Shown: positions 7,762-16,108 of the stretch, in pieces | Position numbering within the stretch: the stretch's first letter is position 1 | Layout of the letters: each line of letters starts with the position of its first letter | Origin: Burkholderiaceae bacterium | Lineage (GTDB): Bacteria > Pseudomonadota > Gammaproteobacteria > Burkholderiales > WYBJ01 | DNA length: 51,117 bases | NCBI GenBank assembly: GCA_011525945.1 | Contig: WYBJ01000120.1 | Span: 1 to 51,117, forward strand | Reading direction: 5' to 3' | Program-made: the position numbers and the translations under genes | The notes under the pieces: generated by a model | The model's input: only the letters and a program-made list of their open reading frames with translations | What the model was told of the DNA's origin: nothing | Database searches by the model: none

Positions 7762-8577
7762 GTGTATCGAGCAAGAGGCGAGGTAGCGCAAACCTTCATG
7801 CGCGCGGTTTCGGGCCATGCACTGGGCGCCATCCTTTGGTCGGCAACACAGCTTGCGTGCGCCGCCCAGCCGGGTGCATGGACGTTCGAATTGACCCCCT
7901 ATATCTGGGGTTCGGCGATGAAGGGCGACGTGCAGGGCGGGCCGCTGCCGAAGACGCATGTCGACATGAGCTTCTCCGACATCCTGGACGTCCTCGACTT
8001 CGCCGCCATGGGCACGTTCGAGGGGCGCAAGGACCGCTGGGGATTTCTGATCGACGGGATCTACGTCAAGGTCTCGGACGATGCGACCGCGAAGCGCACA
8101 GGCCCCGGTCCCATTGGCGCAACCCTCACGGCCGATGCGGAAGCCAAGCTGAAACAGACGATACTGTCGGCTGCGGCGACGTACCGGCTGGTCGACGGAC
8201 GCAGCCCGGTCGATCTGCTGGGCGGCTTGCGCTACAGCAAGATCGATGTGGACGCGCGCATCGATGCGAGTCTCTTTGCGTTGGCGGGTACAGCGCGCAG
8301 GTCCGGCGACAAGGACTGGGTCGATCCTTATGTCGGCTTGCGCTTCCAGCACGCCATGTCGGATCGGTGGGCGCTGGTGGGCTACGGGGACGTCGGCGGC
8401 TTCGGCGTCGGTTCCGACCTCACCTGGCAGGCGAGCCTGGGCGTGAACTATGCGTTCACGAAGGACGTGAGCGCGAAGCTCGGATACCGCTACCTGTCGT
8501 TCGATTACGACAAGGACAATTTCGTCTACGACATGAAGCTGCAGGGGATCTACCTCGGCGTCGGCATACGATTCTGA
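7762..8577 (+). CDS. Outer-membrane beta-barrel protein
   Basis: The 271-residue product begins at GTG 7762, with AAGGGAG upstream. A signal sequence (HALGAILWSATQLACAAQ) is cleaved near residue 36. The rest alternates hydrophobic and polar residues: FELTPYIWGSAMKGDV, WGFLIDGIYVKV, DLLGGLRYSKI, DPYVGLRFQHAM, LTWQASLGVNYAF. It ends LGVGIRF with the terminal Phe expected for BAM-dependent insertion. The pattern matches 8- to 12-strand outer-membrane barrels of unknown cargo. It follows the DUF3313-like gene on the same strand. Confidence 0.75.
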   Translation: MYRARGEVAQTFMRAVSGHALGAILWSATQLACAAQPGAWTFELTPYIWGSAMKGDVQGGPLPKTHVDMSFSDILDVLDFAAMGTFEGRKDRWGFLIDGIYVKVSDDATAKRTGPGPIGATLTADAEAKLKQTILSAAATYRLVDGRSPVDLLGGLRYSKIDVDARIDASLFALAGTARRSGDKDWVDPYVGLRFQHAMSDRWALVGYGDVGGFGVGSDLTWQASLGVNYAFTKDVSAKLGYRYLSFDYDKDNFVYDMKLQGIYLGVGIRF

Positions 8578-8748
8578 GCGGCATCGCCGCGCAAGCTCTG
8601 AGCGCGCGTCGTCGAGCAGGCAATATCGCATGCCCTGTTGCCTGACGTAAAAACTCGAGCAAACGCCGATTCATCGCTTGGCGGAAGAACTGGACTGAAC
8701 GGTGGCGGTCGTGCGCCATCGCCCAAAACGAGCGATCGCTCGAGTCCC
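8578..8748. other. Gene-free gap between convergent genes, with a 14-bp palindrome
   Basis: Neither strand shows a convincing gene in these 171 bases. At 8729-8742 lies the perfect palindrome CGAGCGATCGCTCG, which contains the octamer GCGATCGC. A weak stem (GGTGGCG at 8701-8707 with CGCCATC at 8714-8720) precedes it. Either may mark the end of the converging transcripts. Confidence 0.4.
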
Positions 8749-9615
8749 TCAGGCCTTCGGGGTGGCTCTACGCTCCATCACCAGATAGATGGTCGTCACG
8801 ATGCCGCCGATGAGGACGTAGAGCAGGATCGCCGGCAAGAAAAGCTGTGCCTCCGGCCGTACACCCTCGGCGGCCGTCACCGCGCCCGCGACGGCGGCCG
8901 CGATCCCCGGATGTCTCACGGCGATGGATAGCGCCAGGACCGTTCGGCTCTCGGAACGTCCGCCAGACAGGAAGTGGCCGACGGCCAGCCCGACGATCAA
9001 GAAGGCGACAAAGGCCACGACGGTTCCGTCGCCCACAAGCGACCACATCGCGGGCGCCATCTTGAAGAGAATAGGCACCACCGCCACGACCAGCAGCACG
9101 AGACCCAGTTTGTCGATGGGGCCCGCCAGCCGCATCGCCACACCGGGCTTCAGGCGGCGCACAAGCATGCCGGCAACCAAGGGCAGGACGATCGAGAGCG
9201 TGACGATGAGGAGGATGCGAGGCAGAGGCACGGTGACCTCGAGGCCGAACAAGGCGGCGATCAGGATCAGACCGAGCGGCGTGACGACGATCGAGAGGAG
9301 GGCGGCCGTCACGAGGAATCCCAGGGCCTGAGTGGCCTCGGTGCCCGCCTTGATCTCCCGCCTCGGCATCATCGGCGGCACAGGCGAAAGCGCCAGCGCG
9401 ATCAGCGCCACCTTGATCGCCGGCCTGAGGTCGAGCGCGACCGCCATGGCGGCGGCGACCAGCGGCATGATGACAAACATCCCTAGCGCGGCGCGCGCGA
9501 GCGCGCCGGGATTGCGCAGCGCCCACGCCCTCTCCGTCGCCCCGGCGCTCAGGCCGAGGGCGAAAATGATGGCCACGACACTGAGGACAGCGATCAGGAT
9601 CAACGCCTGGCTCAT
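8749..9615 (-). CDS. Bile acid:sodium symporter (SBF) family transporter
   Basis: The product is 288 residues with nine or ten hydrophobic segments and almost no soluble domain. It shows SBF-family hallmarks: LGLSAGA in the first helix, the helix-breaking LALSPVPPMMPRREIKAGTE segment, and the AVRHPGIAAAVAGAV segment near residue 240 that contributes to the crossover and Na+ site. Members move organic anions with Na+; the substrate here cannot be read from sequence. ATG 9615 has GGAGTCC close upstream. It lies 46 bases downstream of the DUF1622 gene on the same strand, so both are probably co-transcribed. Confidence 0.8.
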   Translation of the reverse strand: MSQALILIAVLSVVAIIFALGLSAGATERAWALRNPGALARAALGMFVIMPLVAAAMAVALDLRPAIKVALIALALSPVPPMMPRREIKAGTEATQALGFLVTAALLSIVVTPLGLILIAALFGLEVTVPLPRILLIVTLSIVLPLVAGMLVRRLKPGVAMRLAGPIDKLGLVLLVVAVVPILFKMAPAMWSLVGDGTVVAFVAFLIVGLAVGHFLSGGRSESRTVLALSIAVRHPGIAAAVAGAVTAAEGVRPEAQLFLPAILLYVLIGGIVTTIYLVMERRATPKA

Positions 9616-9661
9616 CGGGACTCCTTGTCCTAGCGGCCGGGGTTGCGATCCCGGCCAGTCA

Positions 9662-10006
9662 TCACGGCTTACCCGTGTCTTTGGCTGTCTCCAGGTCCTT
9701 CTGGAGGAAGTAGTTCAGGAATGTCCGGATCACCGCAATGGCCGCGAGCTTGCCGATCTCCGTCCAGGACGGCGCGATCACGCTGAGCACGATGTCGGAG
9801 GCCAGCTGGAACTCCAGGCCGAGAACCAGCCACATGCCGAAGCGTCTCCAGACTGCCTTCCTTTGCTCGAGCATGCCGGAACGCCGCAGAAGCGCCGGGA
9901 GCAGCCCGATGACCGCCTCCAGGCTGCCGTAGGCGATGACGAGGACCGCGACCGCCTGGATCGCGAGCGCCAGGTTCGCGGCGACAATCCGCAGAAACTC
10001 CTCCAT
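9662..10006 (-). CDS. DUF1622 family membrane protein
   Basis: The 114-residue protein has hydrophobic helices at about residues 9-37, 55-75 and 83-100. The block RFGMWLVLGLEFQLASDI followed by PSWTEIGKLAAIAVIRTFLNYFL is the DUF1622 signature. The family consists of small integral membrane proteins of unknown function. It precedes the SBF transporter gene on the same strand, and its start (ATG 10006) is 3 bases after the stop of a doubtful 81-residue frame. Confidence 0.82.
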   Translation of the reverse strand: MEEFLRIVAANLALAIQAVAVLVIAYGSLEAVIGLLPALLRRSGMLEQRKAVWRRFGMWLVLGLEFQLASDIVLSVIAPSWTEIGKLAAIAVIRTFLNYFLQKDLETAKDTGKP

Positions 10007-10009
10007 CGC

Positions 10010-10255
10010 TCAGGGCTTCCTGACGATGCAGCGAAATCCCGGATTGCAGTCCGCTGCCCCTTCCCGGATGTTGCCCGCCATCTCGTACACTCGGAATCCG
10101 CAAACCTGAACGAGCCGAGGGTAAAGCGCATGGCCGCTGTCGAGAATTGGACCTTGGGCGTACCGCACCCGCGCGCAGGACGCTGCGTACAGACCTGCGA
10201 TGGCGGCGAGCGTGGCGTCGTCCAGCGCCCGTGCAGGCCGACGTCCGAAATGCAC
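10010..10255 (-). pseudogene. Doubtful 81-residue frame; C-terminus resembles a formylglycine-generating-enzyme fragment
   Basis: This GTG-initiated frame ends 3 bases before the DUF1622 start. Its last 30 residues (FRVYEMAGNIREG then ADCNPGFRCIVRKP) recall two conserved pieces of the FGE-sulfatase/SUMF1 domain: the MAGNVxEW motif and the terminal GFRCV motif. In intact proteins these are some 50 residues apart; here they nearly touch. The N-terminal half resembles nothing I recognise. It may be a decayed fragment of an FGE-like gene, or a chance match. There is no clear ribosome site. Confidence 0.3.
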
Positions 10256-10488
10256 TTGGCGACTACGCGCCAGATCACGTCATTGCTGAAACATTGGTTG
10301 GTTATGTGTCGGGCTGGCCCGGTGAAATATTCGGGCTGGCTGCAGCACTTGAACGAAGCAGCGGACGAGTTTGCCGAAGCATGATTGCGAAGCCCGCCGC
10401 TCGTTCGTAAAATCCTTCTTGTGCTTCAATCTGTGCGTTGCATGCCGAGCGGACGGTGTCCTCTCGGCGAGCACTCGGCAAGAACAAC
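10256..10488. other. Gap upstream of the response regulator, no confident gene
   Basis: These 233 bases hold only short frames on both strands without ribosome sites or recognisable motifs. If the 81-residue frame at 10010-10255 is not a gene, the gene-free stretch runs from 10007 to 10488 (482 bases). The section from about 10300 to 10440 is less GC-rich than its surroundings and could contain the promoter of the regulator at 10489. Confidence 0.4.
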
Positions 10489-11121
10489 ATGGCGACAGGT
10501 CGCATCTTTCTGGTCGACGACGATGAACCCGTACGCAAGGGCATCGAGCGCGTGCTGCGATCCGCCGGCTACGACGTGCAGGCTTTTTCGAGCGCGGAAC
10601 ACTTTCTTGCCGCGCGCCCGCGGGAACCCGCGCCAGGATGCCTCATTCTCGATCTCTGGATGCCGGGCAGGACGGGGCTCGAATTGCAAGAGCAGCTCGA
10701 CAGCCTCGACACCGGTCTCGCGATCGTCTTCATCACCGGCGGCGCCGACATTCCCACGACCGTGCGGGCGCTCAAGAAGGGCGCCGTCGATTTCCTAGCC
10801 AAGCCGGTCGACGCAAGCGCTCTGCTGGAGGCGGTCGAGCGGGCGCTTGCCAGGAGCATCCACGACAGCCGCGTGCGGACCGAATTGGATTCGATCCATC
10901 GCCGGGCGCAGACGTTGACTGCCCGCGAGCAGGAAGTCTTCGGCCTGGTGGTTACCGGCATGTTGAACAAGCAGATCGCCCATGCGATCGGTACGACCGA
11001 GAAGACCGTCAAGGTGCATCGCAGCCGCGTGATGGAGAAGATGCGGGTGCGCTCGCTCGCTGAACTGGTCCATTTGGCTTACCGCCTGGGTCTCACCGGG
11101 AGAAGCCGGGCGAGCTCGTAG
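10489..11121 (+). CDS. FixJ-family two-component response regulator (REC plus LuxR-type HTH)
   Basis: From ATG 10489 the product is 210 residues. The receiver domain has the acidic pocket D10-D11-D12, phosphoacceptor D55 (LILDLWMPG), Thr83 (FITGG) and Lys105 (FLAKPV). A helical linker leads to a LuxR-type helix-turn-helix near residues 142-205: [20 protein letters not shown] and [18 protein letters not shown]. All signalling residues are intact, so it should be a phosphorylation-dependent activator. No kinase gene is adjacent. The frameshifted FixL-like kinase at 5176-6991 is the only candidate partner in the window. A TTG at 10438 would add 17 residues without domain support. Confidence 0.9.
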   Translation: MATGRIFLVDDDEPVRKGIERVLRSAGYDVQAFSSAEHFLAARPREPAPGCLILDLWMPGRTGLELQEQLDSLDTGLAIVFITGGADIPTTVRALKKGAVDFLAKPVDASALLEAVERALARSIHDSRVRTELDSIHRRAQTLTAREQEVFGLVVTGMLNKQIAHAIGTTEKTVKVHRSRVMEKMRVRSLAELVHLAYRLGLTGRSRASS

Positions 11122-11186
11122 TCCGAAGCGCGCGCCGAGCATTCGGGACGGTCTGCTGCCGGCGCCGCGCCGGCTGTGTGCAGCGC

Positions 11187-11291
11187 TCATTCGCCAACCG
11201 GGTCGGGCATCCACTCCTGTCGTTCGGTGTCGTAGAGCAGGAACTCGCCGCTGAATACGCGTAAGCGAGACCCGCTGCCGCGACGAGGCAT
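11187..11291 (-). CDS. Possible 34-residue small protein
   Basis: Immediately after the acyl-CoA synthetase stop (11298) an ATG at 11291 opens a frame of 34 codons ending at 11187. The peptide begins MPRRGSGSR and ends WMPDPVGE, with a mixed, protein-like composition (FSGEFLLYDTERQEW) unlike the Arg/Ala-rich random frames around it. Translation could be coupled to the upstream gene. There is no strong ribosome site, and no family is recognised. Confidence 0.3.
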   Translation of the reverse strand: MPRRGSGSRLRVFSGEFLLYDTERQEWMPDPVGE

Positions 11292-11297
11292 CAATCG

Positions 11298-13421
11298 TCA
11301 GCGAAACGCTCCGGGAGGCGCATTGGACAAGCGCATCAGCGCGTCGACTGCAACCACGCCTTCGCTGCCCACGATCAGCGGATTGATCTCGGCCTCCAGC
11401 ACCGATCGGTCGCACGCGAGCAGCGACAGGCGATGGACGGCGTGCGCCAATGCAACGAGACCGCCCGCTGCGCGGTCGCGATAGCCGCGCAGAGGGGCGA
11501 GCGCGGGCACGTCGCCGATCATGTCGGCGGCGACCGCAAGGCTGACGGGCGCCAGGCGCATCGCCGGGTCGCCGCAGAATTCGGCCGCGACTCCGCCTGC
11601 GCCCACCAGCACGACAGGACCGACCTGCGGATCGCGGCGAAAACCGACGATCGCCTCGCCCAGGCCGCGCTGCATCGATTGCACCAGCACGCCATCGATC
11701 CTCGCCTGCGGGAGAAGCGAACGCGTCCGCGCCAGAATCGCATCGACCGCGCGAGCCAATGCAGCCGCATCCGCGATACCGAGCACCACGCCGCCGACCT
11801 CGGTCTTGTGCGCGACGTCCTGGGACAGAAGCTTTGCCGCGACCGGGTAGGGCAGATCGACCGGCTCGGCCCCGCTTCGCACCACGCACGCGGGCGCGAA
11901 TGGAATGCCGATGGCCGCGAGCACTTTCGACGCCTCGTGCTCGTTCAGCCATCCGCCGCCGGCTGCCCCCAGCGCGGCGCGCAGATCGCGCGCGATATCA
12001 TCAAGCACCGGCGGGCGCGGCTGCGGCGCGCGCCAGTCGAAGTAGGCCCGGATCGCGGCTGCGCATGCTTCGGGCGTACGGAACGCCGCGACGCCGCCCT
12101 CCTGCAGCAGCAGCAACGCACGCTCGGCGCGCGGGCCGGCGAAAACGGCAAGCGGTTTCGACCCTCGTCTTGCCGCCAGGATGCGCTCGCGTACCGAACC
12201 CGGCATGTAGGTCGCGTTCGATCCCAGCACGGCGAGCACCAGCTCGCAATGATCGGACGCGAGCAACTCGTCCACGACGGCGGCATAGGCGCCGCCGTCG
12301 GCCCGGCCCATCGGCAGATCGATCACCGCCGCCTCGCCGATGCGAATACGCCGGGCGGCGAGGTTGCCGATCACGCGCGCGGGCGGCGGGACGATCTCGA
12401 TGCCGGCAAGCCCGAGCCGATCGACCACCATCGCGGCTGCGCCGCCGCTCACGGTCAATGCGCCCACGCGCCGGCCCGCCGGCGGGCGGCAGCCGAGCAC
12501 CAGCTGTGCGGTTTCGAACAACGCCTCGAAAACGTCCACCCGCAAGATGCCGTGGGCGCGGAAGTAGGCGTCCGCGACGCGCGCGTCGCTCGCCAGGGTT
12601 CCGGTGTGCGTGGCGACGGCTTCGCGCCCGGCTGATGAGCGGCCCAGCATGAACGCGATGATCGGCTTGCCTGCCCGGAACGCTCGGTGGGCCGCTGTCG
12701 CCAGAACGTCCGCGTCGCGCAATGCCTCCAGGAACAGCAGGATGGCGTGCGTATCGGCGTCGTCGACCAGCAGCTGCGTCAGCTCGCCGACCGCGAGGTC
12801 GCACTCGTTGCCGACCGAAATCAGCTTGGAGAATCCGAGGCCGCGCTCCTGCGCCCGGGTGACGATCGCACCGAGCATGGAGCCGCTTTGCGAAATCACG
12901 CTCAAGCCTCCGGGCCGCAGCGGCTCGTGCTCGAAAACGGCGTTGGCGGAGAGCGCGAAGCGGCCGCGAACGTCGATCAGGCCGAGGCAGTTCGGCCCGA
13001 GCAGGCGCATGCCCGCGGCGCGGGCGGTGGCGACGATGGCGTCCTGGCGCCGCTTGCCGCGCACGCCGGTCTCGCTGAAGCCGGCGCTTAGGATGGTCAC
13101 AACCTTCACCCCGGCGGCGGCGCATTGCTCGATCGCGTGCGGCACGGCCAGCGACGGCAGCATAACGAGCGCATGGTCGAGCGGCGCGGGTACGACGTCG
13201 ATCGAGCGGTAGGCGCGCTCGCGGGCGACGCGCTCGCAACTCGGGTGGATCGGGACGATCGTGCCCCCGTAGCCGTGGCGGCGCAGCACCCGGTGCGGGC
13301 GCGAGGTGAGCCGGGACGGCTCCTCGGACGCACCGATGAGCGCGATCGCGGCGGGGCGAAAAATTGCGTTTGCCAGCGTTGCGCGGCGTGCAGCGTCCTC
13401 AGTTGAGCCCGATGCCGACAT
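11298..13421 (-). CDS. Acyl-CoA synthetase (ADP/NDP-forming), acetate-CoA ligase family
   Basis: The 707-residue protein has the fused layout of ADP-forming acyl-CoA synthetases: a CoA-binding Rossmann domain (residues 15-145, IALIGASEEPSR and LLGPNCLG), a succinyl-CoA-ligase-like domain (SQSGSMLG at 177; phosphohistidine candidate H272 in AVATHTGTLAS), and a C-terminal ATP-grasp domain (from about residue 485, PVAAKLLSQDVAHKTEVGGV). Such enzymes interconvert acyl-CoA plus ADP and Pi with the acid plus ATP; the acyl group is not evident. Its start overlaps the end of the solute-binding-protein gene by 23 bases, so it is the second gene of that operon. Confidence 0.88.
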   Translation of the reverse strand: MSASGSTEDAARRATLANAIFRPAAIALIGASEEPSRLTSRPHRVLRRHGYGGTIVPIHPSCERVARERAYRSIDVVPAPLDHALVMLPSLAVPHAIEQCAAAGVKVVTILSAGFSETGVRGKRRQDAIVATARAAGMRLLGPNCLGLIDVRGRFALSANAVFEHEPLRPGGLSVISQSGSMLGAIVTRAQERGLGFSKLISVGNECDLAVGELTQLLVDDADTHAILLFLEALRDADVLATAAHRAFRAGKPIIAFMLGRSSAGREAVATHTGTLASDARVADAYFRAHGILRVDVFEALFETAQLVLGCRPPAGRRVGALTVSGGAAAMVVDRLGLAGIEIVPPPARVIGNLAARRIRIGEAAVIDLPMGRADGGAYAAVVDELLASDHCELVLAVLGSNATYMPGSVRERILAARRGSKPLAVFAGPRAERALLLLQEGGVAAFRTPEACAAAIRAYFDWRAPQPRPPVLDDIARDLRAALGAAGGGWLNEHEASKVLAAIGIPFAPACVVRSGAEPVDLPYPVAAKLLSQDVAHKTEVGGVVLGIADAAALARAVDAILARTRSLLPQARIDGVLVQSMQRGLGEAIVGFRRDPQVGPVVLVGAGGVAAEFCGDPAMRLAPVSLAVAADMIGDVPALAPLRGYRDRAAGGLVALAHAVHRLSLLACDRSVLEAEINPLIVGSEGVVAVDALMRLSNAPPGAFR

Positions 13422-14379
13422 CGCGCACCACCTTGCCCCATTTGGCCGACTCGGCGCGCAGGTACTCGGCCAGCTCCTGCGGCGTGCTGCCGGTACCGGT
13501 CACGCCGTCGCCTTTCAGCCGCTCCAGCACCGCGGGATCGCGAACGACGCGAACGAGCTCGGTATTCAGGCGCGCAACGATCGGCTGCGGCGTTCCGGCC
13601 GGGGCCATCATGCAGTTCCAGGAGCTGGCGTCGAAGTTCGCAACGCCGCTCTCGACGAAGGTCGGCACGTGCGGCAACGCTTCGACTCGGTGCGGACCTG
13701 TCAACGCGATGCCGCGCAGCTTGTCGTTGCGGATGAGCGGCACTGACGCGAGCAGGGTGCCGAACATGACCTGGACCTGGCCGGCGACGAGGTCGGTCAG
13801 TGCGGGCGCTGCGCTCTTGTACGGTACGTGCACCATGCTGATCCCGGTGACCGACTTGAACAACTCGCCGGCGAGATGACCCGACCCGCCGATCCCCGAG
13901 GAGGCGTAGTCGAGTGCGCCGGGCTTGGCTTTCGCCAGTGCAACGAACTCTTTCACCGAGCGTACGGGCAGTACCGGATGTACCATCAACATGACCGGCT
14001 GCTGGGTGAGTGTCGTGATCGGGGCGAAATCCCTGAACGGGTCGTACGAGAGCTTGCTATGCGTATGCGGGGCCATCGCGAGCGAGGTGATACCGCCGAG
14101 ATAGAGCGTGTAGCCGTCCGGCGCCGAGCGCGCAGCGGCTTGTGCGCCGATGGTACCGCCCCCGCCGGCACGGTTGTCGACAATGAACTGCTGCCCCAGG
14201 GATTCAGTCAGGCGTTGCGCGAGTAGCCGCGCGAGAATATCGGTGGGCCCGCCGGCGCTGAACGGAACGATGATGCGAACGGCGCGGCTAGGATATTGCT
14301 GTGCCAGCACCGCGGCGGGGAGCGCAAACGCCGCGAGCGTAAGGGCGGCCGTGCACTGCAGCCGTGCCACATTGGACAT
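13399..14379 (-). CDS. Bug-family tripartite tricarboxylate transporter substrate-binding protein
   Basis: From ATG 14379 (AAAGGAACG ribosome site 5 bases upstream) the product is 326 residues: a Sec signal (CTAALTLAAFALPAAVLAQ), then YPSRAVRIIVPFSAGGPTD, the Bug ligand-site opening, followed by VDNRAGGGGTIGA, the DYASSGIGGSGHLAGELF loop and VHVPYKSAAPAL. These residues form the periplasmic Venus-flytrap fold that binds carboxylates. No membrane subunits (TctA/TctB) are nearby; orphan Bug proteins of this kind are abundant in Burkholderiales. The overlapping acyl-CoA synthetase suggests uptake or sensing of a carboxylic acid that is then activated or released as a CoA ester. Confidence 0.9.
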   Translation of the reverse strand: MSNVARLQCTAALTLAAFALPAAVLAQQYPSRAVRIIVPFSAGGPTDILARLLAQRLTESLGQQFIVDNRAGGGGTIGAQAAARSAPDGYTLYLGGITSLAMAPHTHSKLSYDPFRDFAPITTLTQQPVMLMVHPVLPVRSVKEFVALAKAKPGALDYASSGIGGSGHLAGELFKSVTGISMVHVPYKSAAPALTDLVAGQVQVMFGTLLASVPLIRNDKLRGIALTGPHRVEALPHVPTFVESGVANFDASSWNCMMAPAGTPQPIVARLNTELVRVVRDPAVLERLKGDGVTGTGSTPQELAEYLRAESAKWGKVVRDVGIGLN

Positions 14380-14477
14380 CGAACGTTCCTTTCGTCGGTC
14401 GCCCGCCAGCGTAACTGGGAGCCTTGCTCGATCGGCGGTCGTTTCGACCGGCGTCGGATTTGAGTATTCCTGGATGA

Positions 14478-14507
14478 AGCGTATTGGGTACACTCGGGGG
14501 GTGTCAA
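14478..14507 (-). promoter_or_regulatory. Predicted sigma-70 promoter for the Bug/acyl-CoA synthetase operon
   Basis: On the minus strand a perfect -35 TTGACA (14507-14502) is followed after 18 bases by TACGCT (14483-14478), a 3-of-6 match to TATAAT. The site is about 100 bases upstream of the Bug gene start. The strong -35 makes it a reasonable but unproven promoter. Confidence 0.4.
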
Positions 14508-14646
14508 TGCGTCGCAACACCGACCGGCAGCCCGGGGCGTATCGCGATCGCTCGGGCGCCATACGCGCGCGGCGCTGCGGCGTGTCCGCGGGTCGCGCCG
14601 GCTGGCGGGATCGTTTCCGGAGGAAGTGCTTGGCGGTGCAGGCGCT

Positions 14647-14922
14647 ATGAACGCAGTCCCGACAGTTCAGATCGACGATGAACGCGTGCGCGTCACGCAC
14701 TGGCGCTTTGCACCGGGCGCCGAGACCGGCCATCACGTTCATGCGCATGATTATGTGGTCGTACCCATGACCACCGGTACGTTGCGACTCGAAGAACCCA
14801 GCGGTACGCGCGAGGTGCGGCTTGAGGCAGGAGCATCCTACGCCCGCCGAGCCGGGGTCGCGCACAACGTGGTGAACGCGAGCGGTGGCGAGTTCTCGTT
14901 CGTCGAGATCGAGCTGAAGTAG
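14647..14922 (+). CDS. Small cupin-domain protein
   Basis: The product is 91 residues from ATG 14647 (a GTG at 14626 is also in frame). It is a single cupin barrel: motif 1 is GAETGHHVHAHDYVVVPMTTG, with the metal-type His residues HHVHAHD, and motif 2 is the GASYARRAGVAHNVVNASG segment with its His. The His-rich first motif suggests a bound divalent metal. The reaction is unknown; small cupins can be isomerases, dioxygenases or sensors. It is divergent from the Bug operon and convergent with dnaJ, whose stop lies 34 bases away. Confidence 0.75.
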   Translation: MNAVPTVQIDDERVRVTHWRFAPGAETGHHVHAHDYVVVPMTTGTLRLEEPSGTREVRLEAGASYARRAGVAHNVVNASGGEFSFVEIELK

Positions 14923-14956
14923 TCCGTAAGCCCGCGCCGCAAGCGTGCATTCGGCA

Positions 14957-16066
14957 CTATGTTCCGAAGAACTCCTTCACTTTGTCCATCCACGAGCGAG
15001 CACGCGGGTTGTGCTCACCGTCGTGTGAGGCGCTGATCTCTTCCAGCTCCTGCAGCAGCTCCTTCTGCCGCGGCGTCAGGCTCACCGGGGTTTCCACCAC
15101 GACATGGCACATGAGGTCCCCGTGCTGCGCCGAGCGCACGCCCTTGATGCCTTTGCCGCGCAGGCGAAAGATCTTGCCCGTCTGCGTCTCCGCCGGGATG
15201 CGGATCTTGGCCGACCCGTCCAGGGTCGGAATCTCGATCTCGCCGCCCAGCGCCGCGGTGGTGATGCTGATCGGCATCTCGCAGTGTAGGTCGTTGTGGT
15301 CACGCGTGAAGACGGCGTGCTGCTCGATATGGATCACCACGTACATGTCGCCCGACGGGCCGCCATTGGTGCCCGCCTCGCCCTCGCCCGAGAGTCGGAT
15401 GCGGTCGCCCTCGTCGACCCCGGCCGGGATCTTGACCGAAAGGGTCTTGTGCTTCTTTACCCGGCCGGCGCCGTGGCAGGTGGCGCACGGCGTGGGCACG
15501 ACCCGTCCGCTGCCGTGGCACTTCGGGCAGGTCTGCTGGATCGAGAAGAAGCCTTGCTGCATGCGCACCTGGCCCGCGCCGCCGCAGGTCGGGCAACTCA
15601 CGGGCTGCGTGCCGGGCTTGGCGCCGGTGCCGTGACAGGTCTCGCATTGATCGAGCGCCGGAATGCGGATCTTGGTTTCGGTGCCGCGCGCGGCCTCCTC
15701 CAGACTGATGGCAAGGTTGTAGCGCAGGTCCGCGCCCCGGTAGACGTTGGAGCGGCGCCCACCGCCGAAGATATCGCCGAAGATGTCGCCGAACGCGTCC
15801 GCGAAATTACTGAAACCACCCGCACCCGCGCCGACGCTCGGATCGACACCGGCATGGCCATACTGATCGTAGGCCGAGCGCTTGTGGCTGTCGCTCAGGA
15901 TCTCGTAGGCCTCTTTGGCCTCCTTGAAGTGCTCCTCGGCTTTCGGGTTGTCCGGATTGCGGTCGGGATGAAACTTCATGGCCAGGCGACGATAGGCTTT
16001 CTTCAGGTCGTCGTCCGAGGCATCGCGGTTGACGCCGAGTACTTCGTAGTAATCCCGTTTGGCCAT
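14957..16066 (-). CDS. dnaJ: Chaperone DnaJ (Hsp40)
   Basis: From ATG 16066 the product is 369 residues. The J-domain holds HPD at residues 33-35 and is followed by a Gly/Phe linker ([11 protein letters not shown]), four CxxCxGxG zinc repeats ([40 protein letters not shown]) and the substrate-binding C-terminal domain. It delivers unfolded proteins to DnaK and stimulates its ATPase. The leader has no purine-rich ribosome site: bases 16070-16108 are a heptamer array that belongs to the inserted element separating dnaJ from dnaK. A longer in-frame start inside the array (16111) would add a repeat-encoded Ser/Phe/Thr/His peptide and is rejected. Confidence 0.97.
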   Translation of the reverse strand: MAKRDYYEVLGVNRDASDDDLKKAYRRLAMKFHPDRNPDNPKAEEHFKEAKEAYEILSDSHKRSAYDQYGHAGVDPSVGAGAGGFSNFADAFGDIFGDIFGGGRRSNVYRGADLRYNLAISLEEAARGTETKIRIPALDQCETCHGTGAKPGTQPVSCPTCGGAGQVRMQQGFFSIQQTCPKCHGSGRVVPTPCATCHGAGRVKKHKTLSVKIPAGVDEGDRIRLSGEGEAGTNGGPSGDMYVVIHIEQHAVFTRDHNDLHCEMPISITTAALGGEIEIPTLDGSAKIRIPAETQTGKIFRLRGKGIKGVRSAQHGDLMCHVVVETPVSLTPRQKELLQELEEISASHDGEHNPRARSWMDKVKEFFGT

Positions 16067-16073
16067 CGAGTGA

Positions 16074-16108
16074 GTGAAAAGTGAAGAGTGAAGAGTGAAA
16101 AGTGAAGT
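16074..16108 (+). repeat. Heptamer array, dnaJ-side terminal inverted repeat of the IVP element
   Basis: Five consecutive 7-base units in perfect register: GTGAAAA, GTGAAGA, GTGAAGA, GTGAAAA, GTGAAGT, preceded by a partial GTGA. Bases 16074-16099 match the reverse complement of 16482-16507 at 24 of 26 positions, so the arrays are inverted copies flanking the four-helix-bundle gene. The array ends at the gene's stop codon. Confidence 0.85.

Noticed and set aside
10795..11952. 385-residue minus-strand frame
   Set aside because: Out-of-frame shadow of both the FixJ regulator and the acyl-CoA synthetase.
11433..12652. Long plus-strand frames inside the acyl-CoA synthetase region
   Set aside because: Antisense shadows with Arg/His/Asp-rich composition; the minus-strand gene has clear motifs throughout.
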